Source: Sphingomonas sp. Y57 | GTDB lineage: Bacteria; Pseudomonadota; Alphaproteobacteria; Sphingomonadales; Sphingomonadaceae | NCBI RefSeq assembly: GCF_001015195.1 | Contig: NZ_LDES01000046.1 | Span: 177,532 to 241,531, forward strand | Length of the DNA stretch: 64,000 bases | Direction of reading: 5' to 3' | In this document: positions 54,918 to 62,783 of the stretch, one piece after another | How positions within the stretch are numbered: position 1 is the first letter of the stretch | Layout of the letters: each line of letters opens with the position of its first letter | Made by a program: the position numbers and the translations under genes | Notes under the pieces: model-generated | What the model saw: only the letters and a program-made list of their open reading frames with translations | What the model was told of the DNA's origin: nothing | Databases searched by the model: none

Positions 54918-55144
54918 TGGCGATCCTGCTCGTGACGGCCGCGACCGTCGCGGAAACGCCGCCGCCGCTACCCGCCCTCCACCGGGGCACGGCGCGAACC
55001 GTGGTCGAGAGCCAACTCGCGATACCGCCGCGCACCGGCGCACCGGCGGGTCTCGATCCGGCCGAGGCTGATGCGGTCTACAAGCGCTACATCGCCTCGA
55101 TCGGCCAGCCGCTCGCTTCCGACGGGGAGAACCGCCCGCGATGA
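54914..55144 (+). CDS. Small exported protein of the tad operon (unknown)
   Basis: A 76-residue protein with a short hydrophobic N-terminus (MMAILLVTAATVAE) that looks like a signal peptide, then a Pro-rich stretch and a conserved-looking tail PAEADAVYKRYIASIGQPLAS. I do not recognise it. Its start overlaps the tadD stop (ATGA) and its end overlaps the tadG start, so it is clearly translated as part of the operon. A pilotin or minor periplasmic factor is possible but unsupported. Confidence 0.75.
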   Translation: MMAILLVTAATVAETPPPLPALHRGTARTVVESQLAIPPRTGAPAGLDPAEADAVYKRYIASIGQPLASDGENRPR

Positions 55145-56871
55145 TCGCGTGGCTCGGATCCCTCTGGTCCGACCGGTCGGCCGCCGTGGCGCCGATCGTC
55201 GCCATGCTCGGCGCGAGCCTCGTCTGCACGGCCGGGATCGCACTCGACGTGGGCGCCTTCTATTCGGGCAGCAAGCGGCTGAAGGCGGCAACCGAGGCCG
55301 CCGCGCTCTATGCCGCAGGCAACCCGGCCAGCGCCCTGTCGCGGGCGCAGGACTATCTCCAGCGCAACGGCTATCCGTCCAGCGTCATCCAATCGATCCA
55401 GGCGGGGCGCTACTGCCCCGACAAGGATCTCGCGCCGACCGGCCGCTTCTTCGCGAGCGCCGCCGCCAGTCCCTGCCCCGGCAACGGCCAGAGCAATGCC
55501 GTGCGGTTGAAGACCCGCCAGCCCAGCACCCAATATATGCTGGCTCTGCTCGGCAACTCCTCCCCCATTCCCGATCTCGCCGCGACCGCCACCGCGGCGA
55601 AGATCGACGAGGCCGGGGTCCAGGTGTCGTCCGGCGTGCTGGGGCTCAGCAACGGCGTGGTCAACCAGCTGCTCAAGCTGCTGACCGGACGCGACATCGC
55701 GCTCACCGGCGCCCAGATCACCACGCTGATGGGCAGCGACATCGACATGGGCCTGTTCCTGGACAAGCTCGCCGCCCGTGCCGGCCGAACCGGCACCTAT
55801 GCCGAACTGCTGGCCAGCCCGATCGCCTTCTCCGACGTGCTCGGCGCAGCCGGCGATGCCGCCACGACCGCCGGCGCCGGCCCGGTCGGCACGCTGCTGC
55901 TCAACCTGTCGGCGCAGGTCGGCAGCGGCTACAAGGTCAAGCTGACCGGCCTGGCCGACCTCGGCGTCTGGGAGAAGATGCCGGTCGGCAACGCCCAGGC
56001 CCAGACCTCGCTGCGCGCCGGGATCAACGCCTTCCAGTTGCTCAACTATGCGCTGCTCGCGGGTGGCCAGCCGCCGTCGCTGTCGCTCACCTCCGCGGTT
56101 CGGCTCAGCGGAATGGCGACCGACATCCTGTCCAATCCGCGCTTCGGCTATGGCCCGGCCAACGAGACCAGCGCCTACACCGCCGTGACGCGGCTGCTTC
56201 TGGATGTCGATGTCAGCCTCAACATCGGCGGGCTCGGACTTGTCCTTAACTTTCTCGGCCTCCAAACTCTGGCCAAGGTTCCCGTCCTCATCGAAATCGG
56301 CTCCGGTTCCGCGAGCATCACGAACATCCGCTGCACGTCCGAAGCCGATCAGGACTCCATCGTCACCGTCAATTCGCAGGCCAGCCTGCTCAAGGCCTAT
56401 ATCGGCGTGGCGCACAGCGATCCCCTGGCGCTGCCGTTCAAGCCGCTAAGCAGCGCCGATTTCGACGAGGCCACTATATTGGGGGGAGTGCTCTCGCTGA
56501 AAGCGGCGGCGGAGGATCCCATCGCGGCGGCGCAGCCCATCACATTCAGCCGCCAGAACGGAACTATCGGCAGACCTGCTTCCGCCACCAAGCCTGGCAT
56601 CACGGGGGCCCCGGTTACGGTGGTCAGCGGATCGCGACTTGGGCCGCTCCTGACGACCCTTGGATCGAAAATCGAGGTCGGATTGCTCCGCAACAGCCTC
56701 GGCCCTCTTCTAAATCCGGTACTGGCGATCGTTGGACCAACCGTCGGCGGTGTTCTCACCACCCTCGTCGATCCACTGGTCACCAACCTTCTCGCCACGC
56801 TGGGCATCCAGCTGGGAACCGCAACCATCTGGGTGACCGGCGTGCGCTGCGGGGTGCCCGTGCTGGTCTGA
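55141..56871 (+). CDS. tadG: TadG-like pilus assembly protein
   Basis: A 576-residue protein. The N-terminus MIAWLGSLWSDRSAAVAPIVAMLGASLVCTAGIALDVGAFYSGSKRLKAATEAAALYAA is the TadE/TadG pseudopilin-like anchor, with a single helix at about 16-38 and the LQxAxDAAALAAA-type segment. The remaining ~500 residues form a periplasmic domain with repeated LSL/VxLxG stretches and few cysteines (KYCPDK, SPCPGNG, NIRCTS, GVRCGV). No von Willebrand A motif (DxSxS) is present, unlike many TadG proteins. It is the last gene of the overlapping operon. Confidence 0.83.
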   Translation: MIAWLGSLWSDRSAAVAPIVAMLGASLVCTAGIALDVGAFYSGSKRLKAATEAAALYAAGNPASALSRAQDYLQRNGYPSSVIQSIQAGRYCPDKDLAPTGRFFASAAASPCPGNGQSNAVRLKTRQPSTQYMLALLGNSSPIPDLAATATAAKIDEAGVQVSSGVLGLSNGVVNQLLKLLTGRDIALTGAQITTLMGSDIDMGLFLDKLAARAGRTGTYAELLASPIAFSDVLGAAGDAATTAGAGPVGTLLLNLSAQVGSGYKVKLTGLADLGVWEKMPVGNAQAQTSLRAGINAFQLLNYALLAGGQPPSLSLTSAVRLSGMATDILSNPRFGYGPANETSAYTAVTRLLLDVDVSLNIGGLGLVLNFLGLQTLAKVPVLIEIGSGSASITNIRCTSEADQDSIVTVNSQASLLKAYIGVAHSDPLALPFKPLSSADFDEATILGGVLSLKAAAEDPIAAAQPITFSRQNGTIGRPASATKPGITGAPVTVVSGSRLGPLLTTLGSKIEVGLLRNSLGPLLNPVLAIVGPTVGGVLTTLVDPLVTNLLATLGIQLGTATIWVTGVRCGVPVLV

Positions 56872-56948
56872 TCAAGGAATGGCAGCCGGCACCCCTCCAG
56901 CCGGGACCTGTCGCGTAGGAGTTTGGAGGGGAACAGAGGAGACTGGAT

Positions 56949-57140
56949 ATGTTGAACTGCGTTCGATCGATGATGAAGCGCCTCTGCCGCGAGGAGAAGG
57001 GAGCTTCGGCGGTGGAATATGCGATCCTGGTGGGTGCCATCGGCATCGCGCTGTCCGCCGGCGCGACCAATTTCGGCAATGGCCTGTCCAACAAGCTTTC
57101 GGGCATGCTCAACGTCATCACCTTCCCCGGCGATTCCTGA
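56949..57140 (+). CDS. flp: Flp/Fap family type IVb pilin
   Basis: A 63-residue major pilin. The prepilin processing site is EEKGASAVEYAILVGAIGIALSAGA: cleavage is expected after the glycine at residue 18, and the glutamate at +5 and the tyrosine next to it form the Flp motif. The prepilin peptidase CpaA is encoded at 62784. GAGGAGA precedes the ATG. A 77-base gap separates it from tadG, enough for its own promoter or an mRNA processing site, as pilin is needed in excess. Confidence 0.96.
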   Translation: MLNCVRSMMKRLCREEKGASAVEYAILVGAIGIALSAGATNFGNGLSNKLSGMLNVITFPGDS

Positions 57141-57149
57141 TCAGGGTAG

Positions 57150-57572
57150 GTGACCGACTTGGTTCGTCTGGGAAACAGGGGCGCCGCGGCGATCGAATTC
57201 GCATTGATCGCCCCGGCGCTCATCATGCTGATGTTCGCGATCCTGGTCTATTCGACCTATTTCGCGACCTATATCGGGGTACGGCAGGCCGCCGCCGAGG
57301 GTGCTCGCGCGGCGCTTGCCGGCCTGAGCACCAGCGAGCGGACCACCCTCGCAACCGCCCGGGCACAACAGGTCCTCGCCGAATATGGCCTGATGCTCTC
57401 GACCGGCACCCAGCCCGACATCCGGGCCGGCGTCGGCACGTCGGGCAGCTTCGAGGTCAAGATCAGCTACGACATCAGCGGCAGCCCGATCATGCGCTAC
57501 GGCGCGATCCTGCCGCTGCCCAATGCGACGATCACCTCGTCGGTGATCGTGGGTAACGGAAGTTATTCGTGA
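57150..57572 (+). CDS. tadE: TadE-like pseudopilin
   Basis: A 140-residue TadE-family protein (RGAAAIEFALIAPALIMLMFAILVYSTYFATYIGVRQAAAEGARAALAG). The G-AAAIEF site resembles prepilin processing sites and could be cut by CpaA. Residues ~15-38 span the membrane and the rest is periplasmic. It begins nine bases after flp, with GTG at 57150 (AGGG upstream) or TTG at 57159. Confidence 0.92.
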   Translation: MTDLVRLGNRGAAAIEFALIAPALIMLMFAILVYSTYFATYIGVRQAAAEGARAALAGLSTSERTTLATARAQQVLAEYGLMLSTGTQPDIRAGVGTSGSFEVKISYDISGSPIMRYGAILPLPNATITSSVIVGNGSYS

Positions 57573-57791
57573 TCGGCTGCCGATGGATTATCATGCCGAC
57601 CGGCCAGGTCCGGGTGGCCTTCCGCTACGGAACGCCGGGCGGAACCACAAGGAGTATTCCGTAGTTGCGATCGAACCACTTCTAATCTCAGTCTAACCTG
57701 ACCAAGGAGTCCCAACGTTTCCAACGACATTGACGGGCGACTTCTTGGATAAGGGGGTAATCGGAGTTCATATCCGAGGAAGAGGGGAAAC

Positions 57792-58673
57792 ATGACGCTC
57801 TTTGACGTCGTACAGGCGGACGAGGTTGTTGAGGCCGTCCTCGTCATCGGGAATGATGTAGACTGGATAGACGAATGTCAGTTCATGCTCCATTCGTTCG
57901 GATTTCCTTCCTTCGCGGCGCAATCTCCTGCCGAAGCGTTTGACAAGATCGGCAATCGATCGATTTCGACCCTGATCATCGATCAGAATCTGCCCGGCCT
58001 CGCCGGCGTCGGCCTGGCCGAGGACCTGGCCGCCCGAACCGCCGACGACGGGCGCGAATTGCGCTTCATCCTGGTGGCCGAGCATGCGACGCTGGATCTC
58101 GTGGTCGCGGCGGTGCGAGCCTCGGTCGTGGACATCCTCCAGAAGCCGATCACCCGTGATGATCTCCGCAACGCCTTGCTGCGCGTCCGTGGCATCAAGC
58201 CCGAAAGCTCGACCCGCAAGGCGCTCGCCTCCCAGCTCACCACGCTGAGTCTCGAAATCCAGCGCCTCTCGAACCTGATGGACGAAGCGCTTCCGTCCTT
58301 CGGCAAGAGCGCTCCCGCCCCGGAGGCCGCGTCCGGCGAACCGGTAACCGCCGAGTTCGTCCGCGACCTGCTTCGCAAGGAAGCCAAGCGCCGGGCACTG
58401 CTCGACGGCCGTCTGTTCGGCGACTGCACATGGTCGGTCCTGCTCGACCTGCTCGCCGCCAAGCTGGACGGGCGCGAGGTCTCGGTTTCCAGCGCGTGCA
58501 TCGCATCGGGCGCCCCCACCACGACGGCTCTGCGGCTGATCAACCGCCTGGTCGGCGAGAATATCCTCGAACGCCTGCCCGATGCGCAGGACCGCCGGCG
58601 CGATTTCCTGCGGCTCAGTCCCGATGTCGAGGCCTCGCTGCTCGCCTATCTGGCCGACCTCAGGAAGAACTGA
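57792..58673 (+). CDS. Atypical response regulator with C-terminal winged helix
   Basis: A 293-residue protein. Residues ~15-135 form a receiver domain: the phosphoacceptor aspartate is in LIIDQNLPGLAGV (about residue 64) and the lysine in ILQKPI, but the usual acidic pair is reduced to VIGNDVDW and the Thr/Ser position reads LVAEHAT. A linker (150-200) leads to a MarR-like winged helix (LLDLLAAKLDGREVSVSSACIASGAPTTTALRLINRLVGENILERLPDAQDRRRDFLRL). It is downstream of tadE and could control the locus together with the kinase-like protein at 46106. A strong purine-rich site precedes the ATG. Confidence 0.82.
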   Translation: MTLFDVVQADEVVEAVLVIGNDVDWIDECQFMLHSFGFPSFAAQSPAEAFDKIGNRSISTLIIDQNLPGLAGVGLAEDLAARTADDGRELRFILVAEHATLDLVVAAVRASVVDILQKPITRDDLRNALLRVRGIKPESSTRKALASQLTTLSLEIQRLSNLMDEALPSFGKSAPAPEAASGEPVTAEFVRDLLRKEAKRRALLDGRLFGDCTWSVLLDLLAAKLDGREVSVSSACIASGAPTTTALRLINRLVGENILERLPDAQDRRRDFLRLSPDVEASLLAYLADLRKN

Positions 58674-58716
58674 CCCTTAAAGAGGGACGCCTCGCGGGAC
58701 ATCGCCGACGCCCACC

Positions 58717-58807
58717 ATCATCCCGCGAAAACGGGAATCCATGGACGGCGGCAGCTCCTGTCCGACAGCCTCTCGCTTCCGTGGATTCCCGCTTCGCGGG
58801 AATGACG
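58717..58807. repeat. Bipartite REP/BIME-like repeat, copy 3
   Basis: Unit one at 58717-58745 (ATCATCCCGCGAAAACGGGA...) faces unit two at 58778-58807 (...GGATTCCCGCTTCGCGGGAA then TGACG). It lies between the convergent response-regulator and parB genes. Same architecture as copies at 3526 and 24481. Confidence 0.8.
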
Positions 58808-58818
58808 AACCTGGACGG

Positions 58819-59832
58819 TCAGGCCGCCCGCGTCATCCCATCCCGCCGGGCGTCGTGGAGATGGCGCCGCAACTCCGCGAGAAGACTGTCGACATCGACA
58901 TCGCCACCGATCGACAGGCTGACGTCGACCACGCCGCCACGGCCGTGCCGCATGACGCCAACCTTTGCGCCACCGGCCATCAGGGCTACGGGTTCAGGCT
59001 TCGACGGCTCCGACGTTGCCGCCTGACGCAACCGCGACAGCACCGCTGCAGCGGCGATCAACGGCTGCTTGTTGGCGGTGCGCTGCTGCTGTTGCGCTGC
59101 GATCGCGATGGCGGCCTCGATGATCGCGGCGCGCAGTTCGGGACGGCGGAGCAGCGGCGTCAGCACTTCCGAATGCCGCACGCGCAATTCGGTGCGCGCG
59201 GGGAATGCGTCGACCACTTCCTCGGGAAGCTGGGCCAGCGACAGCAGGCGGCTGAGCTGGCTGTTCGACAGACTCAGGGCCTGCGCCATCTTCGATTGGA
59301 CGCCGCCGTAGAAGCGGTCGACCGCCGCCTGATAACTGCGGGCTCGGTCGATTTCGGAGATGTCGGCACGCTCGCGGTTTTCCAGATCGGCGATCCGGAA
59401 AGCCTCCTCGTCACTGACATCAACGATCAGGGCACTCAACCGCAGCTCCGGGCGTCCATTGTGATTCAGCCAGTCGACGGCGAAACGCCGCCGGCTTCCG
59501 ACCAACAATTCATAGGGAACCTCGGCGCCGTCGCGGGCCCGCCGGACCAGCACGGGAATGCGGTTGCCGCCTTCCGTCGCGATGGACTCGATCAGGCTTC
59601 GGCAACCTTCGGGCGTCAGCCGTGGAACATCGCGCGGATTACCGTCCCAGACGGCGCATTCCGCGGGCTGGAGCATCACGACCCCAGTGTTGTCGCTGCC
59701 GCTCCGCACCGCCCCGGCGAGCCGTGCATCGAGATGGGCCAGGTCACCGCCCTCCCCTGCCGGCCCCTGCACCTTGCGCGCGCCGCCGCCGCCCGAGATA
59801 TCCCCGAAGATCTCCCTCATGAAACTGCCCAT
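58819..59832 (-). CDS. Solitary ParB/RepB-type partition protein
   Basis: A 337-residue ParB-family protein. The N-terminal ParB/Srx domain is VMLQPAECAVWDGNPRDVPRLTPEGCRSLIESIATEGGNRIPVLVRRA... YELLVGSRRRFAVDWLNH, with the GSRRRFA box II that binds CTP in ParB proteins. The helix-turn-helix is MAQALSLSNSQLSRLLSLAQLPEEVVDAFP. The C-terminal dimerisation part is Arg/Leu-rich. No parA is adjacent and the sequence is of the RepB/plasmid type rather than chromosomal ParB. GGAGGGGG precedes ATG 59832; the frame beyond is not conserved. Confidence 0.9.
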   Translation of the reverse strand: MGSFMREIFGDISGGGGARKVQGPAGEGGDLAHLDARLAGAVRSGSDNTGVVMLQPAECAVWDGNPRDVPRLTPEGCRSLIESIATEGGNRIPVLVRRARDGAEVPYELLVGSRRRFAVDWLNHNGRPELRLSALIVDVSDEEAFRIADLENRERADISEIDRARSYQAAVDRFYGGVQSKMAQALSLSNSQLSRLLSLAQLPEEVVDAFPARTELRVRHSEVLTPLLRRPELRAAIIEAAIAIAAQQQQRTANKQPLIAAAAVLSRLRQAATSEPSKPEPVALMAGGAKVGVMRHGRGGVVDVSLSIGGDVDVDSLLAELRRHLHDARRDGMTRAA

Positions 59833-59936
59833 AACCCCCTCCGGAACGCAGATTCGCGATGCGTTCCGCAGCATAATGGCGCGTCGAGGTGGGAGAATGC
59901 CGAGATCGATCCGATCCGGTTGCATGGGGCACGGCT

Positions 59937-59950
59937 TTGCGTATCCGCAA
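59937..59950. promoter_or_regulatory. TTGCG-N4-CGCAA palindrome, copy 2 (upstream of parB)
   Basis: TTGCGTATCCGCAA is the exact reverse complement of the site at 62172. It lies 105-118 bases upstream of the parB start. Confidence 0.55.
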
Positions 59951-60418
59951 CCCGCATGGAAAGCGCGGACCCGGCTCTGGGTTTCCCAATTCACCGACAG
60001 CCCTGATCGGCGACGAATGATGAAATGCGGATCCAATCGGGAATCATCCCGGCCCGATAAGATCAGTCAACCATAGCCTTCAAAAAATAACCATTTATTT
60101 ACCAGAAGAACAGGGTCCGAATCGGTTCTTATCAGCGAATGGTGGGATGGATGCCGGAGAAAGGAGGCGGCTTGACTGACAGACCTTGATTTTTCTTGCC
60201 CCTTTTCTTGGTCGACAGAGAATATGCCCAAGAAATCCTGACGCGACTGTGCCGCCTGCCGCGGACAAACCGCCGACTGCACCTCCGTCATTGCGAGCGG
60301 CGCCTTCGCCTTGCTTTTCCGGCCGATCCGGAGCGCCGGACACCAAGGGCCATACCCCGTCGGCGGCACGCCGAATTCCATCCGCTCTGGTTGTTGTTGC
60401 GCGTGAAAGCGACGGCAA

Positions 60419-60433
60419 TTGCGGTACCGCCAA
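60419..60433. promoter_or_regulatory. Weak TTGCG-type palindrome upstream of tpsB
   Basis: TTGCGGTACCGCCAA matches TTGCG-N4-CGCAA with one inserted C in the right arm and contains the 10-base palindrome GCGGTACCGC. It lies 73-87 bases upstream of the tpsB start. Confidence 0.3.
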
Positions 60434-60505
60434 CAGCGGCAAGGGGCGCTCCGGGGACGGCAGCTTCGCCTGCCCTGTATGTGTAACCCGTGGAGTGCTT
60501 GAGCG

Positions 60506-62167
60506 ATGAAGCCGCGTATAGCCTTGGCCCTTCTCGGGCTGAGTCTCGCCTCACCGCTGGCGGCCCAGACTCCGGCCGCCACCGATATCCAGGCCGATCG
60601 CGCCCAGGCGCCGGTCATCGACCGCGATCGGACCGACCGCGTCGTCCCGAGCCTGCCGGGCGTGCCGCGCGTGTCCATTCCCCGCCCCACCTTCAACGTC
60701 GCAGCGTCGGCCACAGCAGTGAACCTGAGCAGCATTCGCTTCGCGGGAAGCTCGCTTCCACTCGCGACGGTCGAGGCGATCACCACGACCTATCGTGGTC
60801 AGGCTCTGACCCAGGAGGTCCTCAAGGCTATCGTCGAGGCGGTCGGCAAGGCCTACGCACAGAGCGATATCGCCTTCTATTCTGTGGCGGTTCCCGCGCA
60901 GCGGCTCGAACAGGGCGTGCTCACGGTCCAGGTCGTTGAGGGCGCGGTCAGGCAATATAGCATCAAGGGACTTCCCGACGATGCGCCGACCGAACTCGTC
61001 AAGGCGCACATAGCACGGATCATGCGCAGCACGCCGCTGCGCAAGAGCGTGCTGGAGCGAAGCCTGTCGCTGCTGCGCGACATGCCCGGCCAAACGGTGG
61101 AGGCATCGGTGCGACAGCTCGACGCCGCCGGCTCGCTCGCGCTCGACCTCACGCTCCGTCGTCGCCCCTTCCACCTCGGCATCGCGATCGACAATAATGG
61201 CGTGAGCAACGTGACCACCGCGTTCCAGGCGCAGGCGACGGTGACTGCCAACAACCTGCTTCGCGAAGGCGATACGACGAAGGTCAGCGCCTATCTGCCG
61301 CTCCATCCCGATCGCTACCAATTCTACACGGTCAGCCATGCGACGCCGATTGCCAGCAATGGCATGACCGCGACCGTCACGGCGGCTCGACTGAAGTCCA
61401 GGTCGCGCAACATCACCCTCGGCGACATCGACGGCCGGGCGACCCTGGCGGGGGTTTCGCTGAGCTATCCGGTGATCCGCTCCTACAAGACCAACCTGTC
61501 GGTCAGCGCCTCGCTCGACGGCATTGACAGCAGCAACTATTATCTCGACACGCGCTTCGGCGACTATCGATCGCGTGCGATCCGGTTCGGCGCCAGCTTC
61601 TCGCGATCGACCGAGAAAAGCGGCTATGCGATGACCGCGGTCGTCAGCCGCGGCCTCGACATTCTTGATGCGAAAGCCTTCGTCGGATTCACGGAGAAGG
61701 ACTTCACAAAGGTCAATCTCCAGACCGTGGTCGTCAACGCGATCACCAAGAACCTGGTCGCGAAGCTCACCACCAACGCGCAATATAGCCGCGACAAGCT
61801 GCCGGTCACCGAACGACTGGCGCTGGGCGGATCGGGTGCCGGACGCGCATTTCGCGTCGGGACGGTGACGGCCGATCGAGGCGCGACCGGCACGGCCGAA
61901 CTGAGCTGGACGCTGCCCCTGCCGAAAAGCCGTATCAAGGGCACCTCGATCTTCGCCTTTGTCGATGGCGGGCTCGGGCGCACGGAAGCCCGCCCCTTCT
62001 ATGGCATCCCCGCCGAGAAATTCTCACTCGCGTCGGCGGGCGGCGGCGTTCGACTGCAACTGGGCAAGGTGCGGCTCGGCGCCGAGGTCGCGGTTCCGAT
62101 CGATCGCCCCGGCCCGGGGTACAGCCGCAAGGCCCGGCTGTTCGGAAGCTTCGGATATGGGTTCTGA
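60506..62167 (+). CDS. ShlB/FhaC/HecB-type two-partner secretion transporter (TpsB)
   Basis: A 553-residue outer-membrane protein: signal peptide (residues 1-21, LAAQ), Pro-rich N-terminal helix/linker (~30-60), POTRA domains (VNLSSIRFAGSSLPLATVEAITTTYRGQALTQEVLKAIVEAVGKAYAQSDIAFYSVAVPAQRLEQGVLTVQVVEG is typical of the FhaC POTRA), then a beta-barrel of ~350 residues ending in a terminal aromatic (FGSFGYGF). The conserved loop-6 tetrad, usually VRGY/F, reads GRAFRV. TpsB proteins secrete large TpsA adhesins or haemolysins; no TpsA gene is next to it in this window. It lies within the tad locus. Confidence 0.9.
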   Translation: MKPRIALALLGLSLASPLAAQTPAATDIQADRAQAPVIDRDRTDRVVPSLPGVPRVSIPRPTFNVAASATAVNLSSIRFAGSSLPLATVEAITTTYRGQALTQEVLKAIVEAVGKAYAQSDIAFYSVAVPAQRLEQGVLTVQVVEGAVRQYSIKGLPDDAPTELVKAHIARIMRSTPLRKSVLERSLSLLRDMPGQTVEASVRQLDAAGSLALDLTLRRRPFHLGIAIDNNGVSNVTTAFQAQATVTANNLLREGDTTKVSAYLPLHPDRYQFYTVSHATPIASNGMTATVTAARLKSRSRNITLGDIDGRATLAGVSLSYPVIRSYKTNLSVSASLDGIDSSNYYLDTRFGDYRSRAIRFGASFSRSTEKSGYAMTAVVSRGLDILDAKAFVGFTEKDFTKVNLQTVVVNAITKNLVAKLTTNAQYSRDKLPVTERLALGGSGAGRAFRVGTVTADRGATGTAELSWTLPLPKSRIKGTSIFAFVDGGLGRTEARPFYGIPAEKFSLASAGGGVRLQLGKVRLGAEVAVPIDRPGPGYSRKARLFGSFGYGF

Positions 62168-62171
62168 CATT

Positions 62172-62185
62172 TTGCGGATACGCAA
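62172..62185. promoter_or_regulatory. TTGCG-N4-CGCAA palindrome, copy 3 (between tpsB and the oxygenase gene)
   Basis: TTGCGGATACGCAA sits within a longer 8-4-8 palindrome (62169-62188), two bases after the tpsB stop and 22 bases before the oxygenase start. It may be an operator or, if transcribed, an RNA hairpin. Confidence 0.55.
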
Positions 62186-62206
62186 AATCGATAGCGGGGC
62201 GCTACG

Positions 62207-62767
62207 ATGAACAACGTCTGGGAGGTTTGGACGTCGGCACTGTCGTCCGACGAGTGCGACCACGTGATCGAGCGGGGGCTGCACTACGCGCCGCAGACCG
62301 CCACGGTCGGTTTCGCCAAGGATGCACGGCAGGACGACGGCTATCGCACCTCGGTGGTGCGCTGGCTCGATACCGGCGCCGAACAGGCGATCGTCTCCCG
62401 GCTGATGAGCTTCGTCATCTCGTCGAACCGTACGAATTTCGGCGTCGACATCGTCGCCCCCTTCGATCTGCAGTTCACCGAATATCATGGCACCAGCCAT
62501 GGCAAATATGACTGGCATCAGGACGTGTGGCTGGAATCGACCCGCCCTTACGACCGCAAGCTGTCCCTGGTCGTCCAATTATCGGACCCGTCGGACTATG
62601 AAGGCGGCGCCTTCGAATTTTTCGGATTGCAGCACCCGGGCGCTCTATTCGCACCGCGCGGCAGCCTCCTGATCTTCCCGTCCTGGATGCGGCATCGCGT
62701 ACTGCCGGTCACCAGCGGCGTGCGCCGCAGCCTCGTCTCCTGGGTCGAGGGGCCCCGCTGGCGCTGA
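62207..62767 (+). CDS. Prolyl-4-hydroxylase-like 2OG-Fe(II) oxygenase
   Basis: A 186-residue double-stranded beta-helix oxygenase. Iron ligands are visible in YDWHQDVWLE (HxD, about 103-105) and PSWMRHRVLPV (distal H, about 164), and the 2-oxoglutarate arginine in GVRRSLVSWVEG. The length and motif match bacterial P4H/PKHD-type enzymes that hydroxylate proteins. The target is unknown; position between tpsB and cpaA makes a surface adhesin or pilus protein a candidate. It starts 39 bases after tpsB and ends 16 bases before cpaA. Confidence 0.87.
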   Translation: MNNVWEVWTSALSSDECDHVIERGLHYAPQTATVGFAKDARQDDGYRTSVVRWLDTGAEQAIVSRLMSFVISSNRTNFGVDIVAPFDLQFTEYHGTSHGKYDWHQDVWLESTRPYDRKLSLVVQLSDPSDYEGGAFEFFGLQHPGALFAPRGSLLIFPSWMRHRVLPVTSGVRRSLVSWVEGPRWR

Positions 62768-62783
62768 AGAAAGCTTCGGGCCG

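Larger units (their letters stand above)
59833..60505. other. 673-base gene-free stretch between parB and tpsB
   Basis: It holds the TTGCG palindrome at 59937-59950, an AT-rich segment at about 60060-60130 that differs from the rest of the window, a hairpin TTTCTTGG...CCAAGAAA at 60204-60235, a degenerate GTCATTGCGAGC repeat-like segment near 60287-60300, and a weaker TTGCG-type palindrome at 60419. Frames are open on both strands, but their products are Arg/Ser-rich and look non-coding. Confidence 0.6.

Noticed and set aside
60067..60786. Minus-strand open frame of 239 codons over the parB-tpsB gap
   Set aside because: Ser/Arg-rich composition, includes a repeat-like segment and runs into tpsB antisense; no ribosome site or motif.
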